5,344 bases of DNA. It comes from Sulfurimonas sp. GTDB lineage: Bacteria; Campylobacterota; Campylobacteria; Campylobacterales; Sulfurimonadaceae. Every line of letters begins with the position of its first letter. Position 1 is the stretch's first letter. This document shows positions 1 through 5,344 of this stretch, in pieces. The stretch covers positions 1 to 5,344 of the forward strand of contig DTVI01000327.1 in NCBI GenBank assembly GCA_012963655.1, in the 5' to 3' direction. Both the position numbers and the translations under genes were made by a program. The notes under the pieces were generated by a model. It was not told the origin of the DNA, did no database searches, and saw only the letters and a list, made by a program, of their open reading frames with translations.

Positions 1-888
1 GCATCACATAAAATATCTTGTTGCTGCTGAGTCATTTTTGAAAGCTTATGACCATATGATTCGAAGTTACGCTTGGTTCCACCAGGAACACAATCCATTT
101 CCCAATAATGTTTAACCCTAGGTAAGACAGGCACATCTGCATAAGAAATCTTAGCACTAATTTTACTTCCTTCAAACCTCTGATAAGTGTCCTAAAAGAC
201 CAAATCCAGTCACATCTGTAATGGCTGTTAGTCCTTCAAGTTTAGATATTTTTGCACCTATCTTATTTAAAGTACACATAGTATCAATGGCGATATTTAT
301 ATCACCCTCTTCTATGACCTTATTTTTTTGAGCAGTGGTTAAGATACCAATACCTAAGGGCTTCGTTAAAAAGATTTCACAATCGACTTCTGCCGTGTCA
401 TTTCTTTTTAAATCTTTATTATCTACTACTCCCGTAACCGCAAGTCCAAAAATAGGTTCAGGAGAGTCAATACTATGTCCACCTGCTAAAGGAATACCTG
501 CTTCTTCACATACAGCGCGTCCACCAGCAATCACTTCTGAAGCCACATCTGTATCTAAAACATTAATAGGCCAACCAAAGATAGAAATCGCCATTAAAGG
601 CTTTCCTCCCATGGCGTAAATATCGCTAATCGCGTTACATGCTGCAATACGACCAAAGGTAAAAGGATCATCAACTATAGGCATAAAGAAATCTGTTGTA
701 CTTAAAACTGAAGTTCCATTTCCAAGGTCAAAGGCTGCTGCATCATCCTTACTGTCATTTCCAACAAGTAAGTCAGGATAAGAAATATTACCTCGTGAGT
801 TTACTAAGATTTTATCTAGTAGCTGTGGAGATATCTTACATCCACACCCTGCTCCGTGGCTATATTGTGTTAGTTTAACGTCTTTCAT
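1..888 (-). pseudogene. selD: Selenide, water dikinase (selenophosphate synthetase), frameshifted and cut by the left edge
   Basis: SelD makes selenophosphate from selenide and ATP, the selenium donor for selenocysteine-tRNA and 2-selenouridine. The chosen ATG (886-888) has an AAGGGAAA ribosome site four bases upstream and matches the family N-terminus. An ATG at 948 would add 20 residues lying inside rarA. Residues 6-18 read LTQYSHGAGCGCK and hold the catalytic Cys15 and Lys18 (E. coli Cys17 and Lys20), so this is the Cys form, encoded by TGT, not the selenocysteine form. Family blocks STTDFFMPIVDDPF, GRIAACNAISDIYAMGG, AGGHSIDSPEPIFGLAVTG and TDVTGFGLLGHLSEV follow. After about 238 residues the frame ends at TGA (172-174). 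From 173 leftward another frame encodes the expected continuation, EGSKISAKISYADVPVLP, then VPGGTKRNFESYGH and DILCD, up to the window edge. Family length is about 345 residues, so about 50 lie outside the window. It overlaps the rarA end by 14 bases. Identity is certain; whether the lesion is real, recoded or a sequencing error is open. Confidence 0.93.
165..180 (-). other. Frameshift site in selD
   Basis: On the minus strand the bases read GAG GTT TGA AGG AAG T. The upstream frame ends at TGA (172-174), with a second stop, TAA, two codons later. The downstream SelD sequence starts at GAA (171-173) in the +1 frame. E. coli SelD, as I recall it, has Met-Cys-Gln-Gly where this gene gives Val then Glu-Gly, so one residue is missing. 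Restoring GTT TGT GAA GGA, that is two lost bases in a TGTG stretch, would repair both the frame and the length. Confidence 0.88.
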
Positions 889-2077
889 TATTTCCCTTAT
901 TTTCTCTAATCTTTTGGAGCCATTCACCCATCTTTGCCTCATAACCAATAGGTTTAAACTCTACAAAATGCAAGTTCTTACTTAAATATTCTTGGTCTAC
1001 CCATCCCCCAAAGTTATGCGGATATAAATAATCTTTATTATTTTGCTGAATTGTCTTAGGTATTTCTAAGATCTGCCCTTCTCTTATGGCCTCTTGAGCC
1101 TGATTAATAGCATTGTAGCACGAGTTAGACTTAGGTGAAGCACTGAGATAAATCACTGCTTGTGAAAGTATTATTCTAGCCTCAGGATATCCTATCTGCG
1201 CCACAGATGTCATCGTTGAAGTACAAAGAGTCAAGGCTTGAGGATTTGCATTTCCAACATCTTCTGAAGCGAGTATAACCAAACGTCTAGCAATAAAGGC
1301 AGGGTTTTCTCCCCCCTCAATTAGTCTGGCAAGATAATATACAGCTGCGTCAGGATCAGATCCCCTAATAGACTTAATCATTGCCGATATAAGGTCATAA
1401 TGCACCGAGGCTTCACCCGTTCCATCATTTAAAGAGTATGGTCTTAAAGACTTTAAGTCCTTCAAAGAAATCTCTTTATTATCAACTGATACAAACTCTA
1501 GAAGCTTTAACATAGACCTAGCGTCCCCATTAGAAGAAATTACAAGATACTTCATAGCTTCTTCATCTAGACTAAGGCCTTCTCTATCACAGGCTCTATT
1601 AGCTAAGGCTCTCAAGTCTTCATCTGTATGCGCCTTAAGTTCAAAAAGCATAGAGCGTGAACGCATTGCCGCTGTTAAAGAAAAGTATGGATTTTCTGTT
1701 GATGCACCAATAATAAGACAAGAGTTATTTTCCATAACAGGAAGCAAAACCTCTTGTTGGTTTTTTGCAAGACGGTGAACTTCATCAATAAAGATAAGAG
1801 GCTTTTGAAGGGCGTTTTCATATTGAGAAAAGATTTTTCGAAGTTGGTCTATCTTTAGTGAGGTTGCATTAAATTCATAAAAAGGAGCATCAAGTTCAGA
1901 TGCAATAATTCTTGCAAGGGTAGTCTTCCCACAACCGGGAGGGCCATAAAAAAAGGCATGTGGCATTTCTTGGTTTTGTAAAAGTCTTCGTAAAGAAGAC
2001 CCTTGCGCAGCTAAATGAGGCTGTCCAACAAAGTCTTCAAATACCTTTGGACGAAGTAAGTATGTGAAGTCGGCCAT
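875..2077 (-). CDS. rarA: Replication-associated recombination protein A, AAA+ ATPase (RarA/MgsA)
   Basis: RarA is a cytoplasmic clamp-loader-like AAA+ ATPase that acts at stalled replication forks and DNA ends; its exact biochemical role is less settled than its family membership. The 400-residue protein has Walker A GPPGCGKT at 45-52, Walker B LIFIDE at 94-99 followed by VHR, sensor 1 in GASTENP at 124-130, an arginine-finger region AMRSRS at 137-142 and sensor 2 GDAR at 184-187. The C-terminal tetramerisation part shows YDLISAMIKSIRGSDPDAA (227-245) and ASEDVGNA (270-277), both typical of RarA and absent from RuvB or DnaX. E. coli RarA is about 447 residues; this one is shorter mainly at the N-terminus and near the end. 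Its ATG directly follows the yjbQ TAG with no gap and no clear ribosome site, so translation probably depends on coupling to yjbQ. Its last 14 bases overlap selD. Confidence 0.95.
   Translation of the reverse strand: MADFTYLLRPKVFEDFVGQPHLAAQGSSLRRLLQNQEMPHAFFYGPPGCGKTTLARIIASELDAPFYEFNATSLKIDQLRKIFSQYENALQKPLIFIDEVHRLAKNQQEVLLPVMENNSCLIIGASTENPYFSLTAAMRSRSMLFELKAHTDEDLRALANRACDREGLSLDEEAMKYLVISSNGDARSMLKLLEFVSVDNKEISLKDLKSLRPYSLNDGTGEASVHYDLISAMIKSIRGSDPDAAVYYLARLIEGGENPAFIARRLVILASEDVGNANPQALTLCTSTMTSVAQIGYPEARIILSQAVIYLSASPKSNSCYNAINQAQEAIREGQILEIPKTIQQNNKDYLYPHNFGGWVDQEYLSKNLHFVEFKPIGYEAKMGEWLQKIRENKGNNERR
886..898 (-). promoter_or_regulatory. Ribosome binding site that fixes the selD start
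   Basis: AAGGGAAA (891-898) stands four bases upstream of the ATG at 886-888, inside the last codons of rarA. This favours that ATG over the in-frame ATGs at 948 and 942 and suggests translational coupling with rarA. Confidence 0.6.
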
Positions 2078-2473
2078 CTAACCGTTAATTACTTTGATGA
2101 TAATGTTTCTAGCAACTCTGGGACCATCAAATTCACAAAAGAAAATACCTTGCCACTCACCAAACATAGGATGGCCATCAACAACAGGTATGGATACAGA
2201 TGCACCTGTAAGCGCTGACTTTATGTGGCCTTGAGCGTTTCCACCCTTATGGAAAAATTCTCTATCAGAAACATAATCTTTCAAAAGTTGAAGATAATCT
2301 CTTCTAAGATTTTCATCTATATTTTCAAATAAGGTTACAGAGGCCGTTGTGTGTGGGGTAAAAACAACAACAATACCATCTTTAACACCTGAAGTAATAA
2401 CCGCTTCTTTTACTTCACTCGTGATGTTAATCATTTGCGTTGTGTGTTCCGTCTTTAGTTGAAATTTTATCAT
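2078..2473 (-). CDS. yjbQ: YjbQ/UPF0047 family protein
   Basis: This is a complete 131-residue member of the UPF0047 (YjbQ) family, annotated in some databases as secondary thiamine-phosphate synthase because E. coli YjbQ shows weak activity of that kind when overproduced; the true role is not settled. Visible family signatures are FTPHTTASVTLFENID (38-53) with the His-Thr-Thr core at 41-43, the conserved His75 and His83 in FHKGGNAQGHIKSAL, SIPVVDG (94-100), and the closing block GEWQGIFFCEFDGPR (105-119). These His and acidic residues form the presumed metal or ligand pocket. The length is normal for the family. The ATG has a good ribosome site, AAAGGAAA (2478-2485), six bases away. It begins a second cluster with rarA and selD, separated from the pseudouridine synthase gene by 99 bases; a weak -10-like TAAAAT (2523-2528) is in that gap. 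Confidence 0.93.
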   Translation of the reverse strand: MIKFQLKTEHTTQMINITSEVKEAVITSGVKDGIVVVFTPHTTASVTLFENIDENLRRDYLQLLKDYVSDREFFHKGGNAQGHIKSALTGASVSIPVVDGHPMFGEWQGIFFCEFDGPRVARNIIIKVING

Positions 2474-2477
2474 ATTA

Positions 2478-2485
2478 TTTCCTTT
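2478..2485 (-). promoter_or_regulatory. Ribosome binding site of yjbQ
   Basis: AAAGGAAA lies six bases upstream of the yjbQ ATG (2471-2473). It is the clearest ribosome site of the minus-strand run and supports independent translation of yjbQ, from which rarA is then probably reached by coupling. Confidence 0.65.
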
Positions 2486-2549
2486 GGATTGATCTAATCT
2501 TTATTAGTGTGCTTCGTAATCTATTTTATGTTGTTTTTCTAAGGTTTGT

Positions 2550-2565
2550 AGTGAAGTTATTCACT
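2550..2565. repeat. Small hairpin just after the rluB-type gene
   Basis: AGTGAA (2550-2555) and TTCACT (2560-2565) are perfect 6-base arms around a 4-base loop, starting seven bases beyond the rluB-type stop codon (2573-2575). No T-run follows it on the minus strand, so it is not a standard terminator. It may slow mRNA decay or mark partial termination before yjbQ. Confidence 0.4.
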
Positions 2566-2572
2566 CCTAATC

Positions 2573-3544
2573 TCAGGTATCATCATCGTCGTGGTAGTAA
2601 TCATCCCAAGACTTATCTTCTTCAAGTGCGCCTTGAATCTTATTTTTCATTTTTTCTATACGCTTAAGCTTGTCTTTGTCATCTTCATAAGCCTTAAGTC
2701 TTTGCTGATCTGAAGCTTCTTGAGCCTTTTGTTTTTCTTCTTTTTCTATTTGACGTAGTTTGTAGTTTTCTCTTTGTGCGTCTGTCTTGGTAACTGAATC
2801 AACATACTCTCTTACCGAAGTGTATTCGCTACGCGTAAGGAAACGTGACTTTCCATCAGGAAGATTATTTAACTCAACCCCACCATAAGAAATACGCTTA
2901 AGGTCAGCAACTTCAGCGCCAAAGTGAGCGAAGAAACGTCTTAGTTCACGGTTCTTACCCTCAGTAATACCTACCTTTAAGATAGAATAATTTGCATTAT
3001 TTTTTTCAATTCTATAGGCGGAGAATGGGGAAAAACTCATTTCAACAATTTCAGAAAGCTCATGTCCACCCGCAGATGCATCAGAAACCGTAATTCCTCT
3101 ACGCATTGCGTCTTCCATAGGCTGAGTAACCTTACCCTTAATCTTAATCTTATAAATACGTTCAAGGTCAGAATTCATAAGAACAGTGGCAACAACAGAA
3201 GAATCTGTTAACAGTAAAAGCCCCTCAGAAGCATAATCAAGACGACCTACAGGAATAAAGTGTCTGAACTTGTGTCCAAGTGTGTCAAAAACTGTTGTTC
3301 TTCCCCTAGGGTCATCCTTGGTTACAAGTTCACCCTTTTTCTTATTATAAGCAATAACCGTAATAATATCTTTAGGAGATACCTTTTTACCATGAACATG
3401 CACTTCACCATGACGTTCATCTACATCAGTAGCAGGATTCATCTCGACCTTGCCCTTAATCTTTACTGCGCCTTTTAAAATGGCAGCATCAGCTTCTCTA
3501 CGTGAGTACGTTGAATGGTGGGCAATGAACTTATTTAGTCTCAT
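2573..3544 (-). CDS. rRNA pseudouridine synthase, RsuA/RluB/RluE/RluF family, with S4 domain
   Basis: This enzyme isomerises a uridine in ribosomal RNA to pseudouridine. Residues 1-60 form an S4 RNA-binding domain (start MRLNKFIAHHSTYSRREAD). The catalytic domain follows, with GRLDYASEGLLLLT (100-113) carrying the catalytic Asp103, a conserved Tyr131 in RIYKIKIKG, and the family motif GKNRELRRFF (196-205). The architecture is that of RluB (23S rRNA U2605 in E. coli), but RsuA or RluE specificity cannot be excluded, so no symbol is given. At 323 residues it is longer than RluB (about 291) because of a charged tail after about residue 250, rich in Lys, Glu and Gln, probably helical, and ending in an acidic Tyr/Asp-rich stretch. 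Its ATG (3542-3544) shares one base with the kdsD stop (TAATG), with GAAGG about nine bases upstream inside kdsD, so the two genes are very likely translationally coupled. Confidence 0.92.
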   Translation of the reverse strand: MRLNKFIAHHSTYSRREADAAILKGAVKIKGKVEMNPATDVDERHGEVHVHGKKVSPKDIITVIAYNKKKGELVTKDDPRGRTTVFDTLGHKFRHFIPVGRLDYASEGLLLLTDSSVVATVLMNSDLERIYKIKIKGKVTQPMEDAMRRGITVSDASAGGHELSEIVEMSFSPFSAYRIEKNNANYSILKVGITEGKNRELRRFFAHFGAEVADLKRISYGGVELNNLPDGKSRFLTRSEYTSVREYVDSVTKTDAQRENYKLRQIEKEEKQKAQEASDQQRLKAYEDDKDKLKRIEKMKNKIQGALEEDKSWDDYYHDDDDT

Positions 3545-4521
3545 TATTTTATACCTTCTTCTATCAGTTTATGGATATGCAAGACACCCTTTACACTGTT
3601 GTTTTCATCTGTTACAACCATCAGTTGTATTTTCTTTTTTTCTATTAAAACAAGCGCATCTGAAGCTAGCATTGTTTCATCTTTTATTGTCATTGGGTTT
3701 AGTGTAGCATATTTAGAAATTTTCTCATCTAAAGAAAATCCATCTTCTAAGAGTGCTCTACGAATATCTCCATCTGAGATTAGACCTAAGAGTTTTTTAT
3801 CTTCATCTACCAAAAGTGCCGTGCCTAAGCGTCCTTCACTAATGCTCAAAATAGCTTCTTTTACAAGTGTGTCATTTGTAACAAAGGGTAGTTGTTCTTC
3901 TCTCATTAAGTCAGATACTTTTACAAAAAGTTGTCTTCCTAATGCGCCCCCAGGATGAAAAGAAGCAAAATCTTCTTTTTGAAAGTCTCGTGCATGCATC
4001 ATACAAATAGCAAGTGCATCACCAAGCGCTAAGGTCAACGTTGTTGAAGATGTTGGCGCTATGCCTAAGGGACAAGCTTCTTTGGCAATTTCTATCCCTA
4101 AGACAATGTCTGCAAACTTCCCTAAAGAAGAGGTCTTACTTCGCGTCATACCAATAAGAGGGATATTGAAACGCTTAATATGAGGAAGAATAGCTGATAG
4201 TTCACCACTCTCACCGCTATAAGAAATTGCTAAGACAATATCATCTGAACCTATCATTCCAAGGTCACCATGCAAGGCTTCTGTTGGATGTAAGAAGAAA
4301 GATGGGGTTCCCGTAGATGCAAATGTTGCTGCCATCTTAGCCCCAATAAGACCAGACTTACCAACACCTGTAATAATAAGCTTACCACGACACTTTAAAA
4401 GACATTCTACTGCCTCATTCATTTCATCTGAAATACGTGCTTCTGCATTAAGTAATGCATCTGCCTCAATTTGAAGTGTTTCTTTAGCAATGGTAATATA
4501 ATCATGGCGTCTGTTTTTCAT
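3544..4521 (-). CDS. kdsD: D-arabinose-5-phosphate isomerase (KdsD/KpsF family)
   Basis: The enzyme interconverts D-ribulose 5-phosphate and D-arabinose 5-phosphate, the first committed precursor of KDO for lipopolysaccharide or capsule, in the cytoplasm. The 325-residue protein has a SIS sugar-isomerase domain (about 30-180) followed by two CBS domains (about 200-325), as in E. coli KdsD (328). By alignment from memory, the E. coli catalytic residues Lys59, Glu111, Glu152 and His193 correspond to Lys55 (in GVGKSG), Glu107 (SGESGE), Glu148 (AKEACPLGIAPTSSTT) and His189 (SFHPGGALGR), all present. KpsF (capsule) and GutQ are paralogues with the same layout; no capsule or sugar-alcohol genes are nearby, so the housekeeping form is preferred. 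The start is set by length, as no better Met exists. No ribosome site is visible, and a -10-like element ends six bases before the ATG, so the message may be leaderless. Confidence 0.94.
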   Translation of the reverse strand: MKNRRHDYITIAKETLQIEADALLNAEARISDEMNEAVECLLKCRGKLIITGVGKSGLIGAKMAATFASTGTPSFFLHPTEALHGDLGMIGSDDIVLAISYSGESGELSAILPHIKRFNIPLIGMTRSKTSSLGKFADIVLGIEIAKEACPLGIAPTSSTTLTLALGDALAICMMHARDFQKEDFASFHPGGALGRQLFVKVSDLMREEQLPFVTNDTLVKEAILSISEGRLGTALLVDEDKKLLGLISDGDIRRALLEDGFSLDEKISKYATLNPMTIKDETMLASDALVLIEKKKIQLMVVTDENNSVKGVLHIHKLIEEGIK

Positions 4522-4536
4522 ATTGCGATTTTATCA
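4522..4536 (-). promoter_or_regulatory. Probable extended -10 promoter of kdsD, near-leaderless
   Basis: On the minus strand TGA-TAAAAT (4528-4536) fits an extended -10 (TGnTATAAT, five of six bases in the hexamer). Only six bases (CGCAAT, 4522-4527) separate it from the ATG, so transcription would start at or next to the first base of the start codon. No convincing -35 (GCACTA at 4551-4556) is seen. This is a prediction from sequence. Confidence 0.45.
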
Positions 4537-4540
4537 CAAA

Positions 4541-4586
4541 GGGGCTGATTTAGTGCTTTTATTCTTATTTTGATTAAGAAGGCCCC
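4541..4586. repeat. Nested inverted repeats between the DUF302-like gene and kdsD
   Basis: GGGGC (4541-4545) pairs with GCCCC (4582-4586), and inside it TTCTTA (4562-4567) pairs with TAAGAA (4575-4580) around a 7-base loop. On the minus-strand transcript the GCCCC arm is followed by only three T, so termination of the DUF302-like transcript is possible but weakly supported. With only 5 and 6 base pairs it could be chance. Confidence 0.25.
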
Positions 4587-4602
4587 ATTAGTTCTAACTT
4601 TA

Positions 4603-4872
4603 CTAAAGAAAAATCTCTCCCAGCCCGCCACGACTTATTTTGCTCCAAGCCGCAACCTTTGCCTGATATATCTCATACATATATACCTTACGGTCTATTG
4701 GAAAACCTTTTGAAGCTACTGCTTCGTGATATATATATTCTTTTAAAAGTGCAAACTTATATTTTTCACAGGCAGGTGCAAACTCTTCAACAACTGCCTC
4801 TATATCTTTAGTGCTTGTCACCTTGTATGTCATCATCTCAAACAATCTTTTTTTATTCATTATTAACTTCAT
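4603..4872 (-). CDS. Small DUF302-like protein, probably C-terminally truncated
   Basis: The 89-residue product resembles the first two thirds of a DUF302 domain: a strand TYKVTSTKDIEAVVEEF, a helix, then KYKFALLKEYIYHEAVASKGF and VYMYEIYQAKVAAW. DUF302 proteins usually carry on with a Leu-Pro-Cys-Arg-like strand after such a region. Here the frame stops at GLGEIFL, where that segment should begin, and several further in-frame stops follow. The family's usual Glu-Ile-Cys-Asn-Pro is Glu-Ile-Tyr-Gln-Ala. No signal peptide or membrane segment is seen. The start is uncertain: the ATG at 4870-4872 is 18 bases from a good AAAAGGAAAT (4891-4900), while the homology begins near the Met-Met at residues 13-14 (4836-4831). 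It may be a decaying gene or a short variant. The function of DUF302 is not established; its place beside an ArsR-type regulator suggests a shared regulation. Confidence 0.5.
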   Translation of the reverse strand: MKLIMNKKRLFEMMTYKVTSTKDIEAVVEEFAPACEKYKFALLKEYIYHEAVASKGFPIDRKVYMYEIYQAKVAAWSKISRGGLGEIFL

Positions 4873-4888
4873 AAACCACTGTAATATT

Positions 4889-4916
4889 TTATTTCCTTTT
4901 TTTATTTATCACTATA
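4889..4916 (-). promoter_or_regulatory. Candidate promoter and ribosome site of the DUF302-like gene
   Basis: On the minus strand TATAGT (4911-4916) matches five of six bases of a -10 and overlaps one arm of the palindrome at 4913-4934. AAAAGGAAAT (4891-4900) downstream looks like a ribosome site but sits 18 bases from the first ATG, farther than usual. Both are weak alone, but their position fits a gene repressed through that palindrome. Confidence 0.3.
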
Positions 4917-4934
4917 TGCCTATTTAGGCATATA
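4913..4934. promoter_or_regulatory. Palindrome, probable operator for the divergent ArsR-type regulator
   Basis: Arms TATATGCCTA (4913-4922) and TAGGCATATA (4925-4934) are perfect inverted repeats of 10 bases around a 2-base centre. It lies in the 116-base divergent region, over the candidate minus-strand -10 and just upstream of the plus-strand -10, in the -35 zone. Dimeric winged-helix regulators of the ArsR family bind such AT-rich palindromes, so autoregulation plus control of the DUF302-like gene is the simplest reading. Confidence 0.6.
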
Positions 4935-4952
4935 ACTAAATAGTTAACGATA

Positions 4953-4961
4953 TGGTATAAT
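4953..4961 (+). promoter_or_regulatory. Extended -10 promoter of the ArsR-type gene
   Basis: TGGTATAAT is a perfect extended -10 (TGnTATAAT), with TATAAT at 4956-4961. A start site near 4968 would leave a leader of about 20 bases holding the ribosome site AGGGA (4979-4983), five bases before the ATG. No good -35 hexamer is seen; the operator palindrome lies in its place. Confidence 0.65.
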
Positions 4962-4988
4962 CTTTTTATTATAAAGTCAGGGACAGAA

Positions 4989-5344
4989 ATGCTAGACATG
5001 CAACAAAAGATCAAAATATTCAAGGCCTTAGGGAATGAAACACGATTTTTAATTTTCAAAAATATTTTTACAGGGGGATATACGTGTTCTATTGATAAAA
5101 AAGATCCTAATATTGACACGTCTTCCCATACAACCTGCGTAAGTACCATAGCTGAGCATTTCAACTTTTCTTTACCCACTATTTCTAAGCACTTAAAAGA
5201 GTTAAGAGAAGCGAATATCGTAACAATGGAAAAAAAGGGAAATAAGATTTATATAGAACCAAATATTGAGACAGTGAGAGAGCTCGGTGGTTGTTTTACC
5301 ACCTTAGTTGATAACTTTAGAAGTAACAGAGATATGTTTTTTGA
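4989..5344 (+). CDS. ArsR-family winged-helix transcriptional regulator, cut by the right edge
   Basis: Translation from ATG 4989 gives 118 residues without a stop before the window ends. The N-terminus KIFKALGNETRFLIFKNI (9-26) is typical of ArsR/SmtB-type regulators. The DNA-binding helix-turn-helix is about 51-75 (VSTIAEHF, then SLPTISKHLKELREANI), followed by the wing MEKKGNKIYIEP (80-91) and a C-terminal helix. It has an extra loop (about 29-49) between the second and third helices. Cysteines are at 33 (loop), 50 and 102 (C-terminal helix); Cys50 aligns with the first Cys of the metal-binding Glu-Leu-Cys-Val-Cys motif of E. coli ArsR, but the other two Cys of that site are missing. Classic arsenic sensing is therefore unlikely; a thiol, persulfide or other metal sensor is possible, as in SqrR/BigR, which use two Cys. 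AGGGA lies five bases upstream. It probably regulates itself, the divergent gene, and unseen genes downstream. Confidence 0.88.
   Translation, partial: MLDMQQKIKIFKALGNETRFLIFKNIFTGGYTCSIDKKDPNIDTSSHTTCVSTIAEHFNFSLPTISKHLKELREANIVTMEKKGNKIYIEPNIETVRELGGCFTTLVDNFRSNRDMFF

Noticed and set aside
172..174. TGA in selD as a selenocysteine codon
   Set aside because: The same frame meets TAA two codons later and loses all SelD similarity, while the adjacent frame continues the family sequence. Insertion of selenocysteine would not give a full protein.
335..878. Plus-strand open frames opposite selD
   Set aside because: They are antisense to strongly conserved SelD sequence and show no recognisable domain or convincing start signal.
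889..948. Upstream in-frame ATGs (942, 948) as the selD start
   Set aside because: The extra 20 residues lie inside rarA, have no match to the SelD N-terminus, and the ATG at 888 has a good ribosome site.
2550..2565. Rho-independent terminator after the pseudouridine synthase gene
   Set aside because: The stem is short and AT-rich and has no following T-run on either strand.
3260..3958. Plus-strand open frames opposite the pseudouridine synthase and kdsD
   Set aside because: They mirror well-supported genes and give low-complexity, Ser- or Phe-rich proteins without motifs.
4889..5179. Minus-strand open frame of 96 codons across the divergent region
   Set aside because: It covers the operator and promoter and lies antisense to the regulator, whose own frame encodes a clear winged helix.
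1..5344. CRISPR arrays, tRNA or rRNA genes, insertion sequences, phage or defence genes
   Set aside because: No repeated units with spacers, RNA gene signatures, transposase or integrase sequences were seen in the window.

Overview
This is an AT-rich bacterial window holding one leftward (minus-strand) run of five household genes, a small DUF302-like gene on the same strand, and one divergent regulator on the plus strand cut off by the right edge. The protein sequences (a KdsD/KpsF-type isomerase with CBS pair, an S4-domain pseudouridine synthase, UPF0047/YjbQ, RarA, SelD) and the AT-rich, tightly packed style suggest a Gram-negative, lipopolysaccharide-making bacterium, most likely of the Campylobacterota (Sulfurimonas/Sulfurovum-like). 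The taxon is an inference from recall, not from a search.

Layout, in transcription order of the minus strand (right to left): a short DUF302-like protein (4603-4872) that seems to lack the end of its domain; kdsD, arabinose-5-phosphate isomerase (3544-4521), whose best promoter lies so close to the ATG that the mRNA may be leaderless; an RluB/RsuA-type rRNA pseudouridine synthase (2573-3544), coupled to kdsD by a TAATG stop/start overlap; a roughly 100-base gap; yjbQ (2078-2473); rarA (875-2077), whose ATG directly follows the yjbQ stop; and selD (888 to the left edge), which starts inside the end of rarA. On the plus strand an ArsR-type regulator begins at 4989. Between it and the DUF302-like gene lies a strong palindrome placed like a shared operator.

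The five-gene run links KDO/LPS precursor supply, ribosomal RNA modification, replication-fork maintenance and selenophosphate synthesis. This is a compact co-transcribed group rather than one pathway. The most notable point is that selD is broken: its reading frame stops at a TGA (172-174) after a complete-looking N-terminal part, and the expected C-terminal sequence continues in another frame from 173 to the left edge. Comparison with the family fits a loss of two bases. The second point of interest is the regulator/operator/DUF302 module at the right end, with a three-cysteine ArsR-like protein that may sense a thiol, sulfur species or metal.

No RNA genes, CRISPR arrays, insertion sequences or phage genes were seen. 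Apart from the selD lesion and the right-end module this is ordinary core-genome DNA, and I see no clear evidence of an undescribed system.
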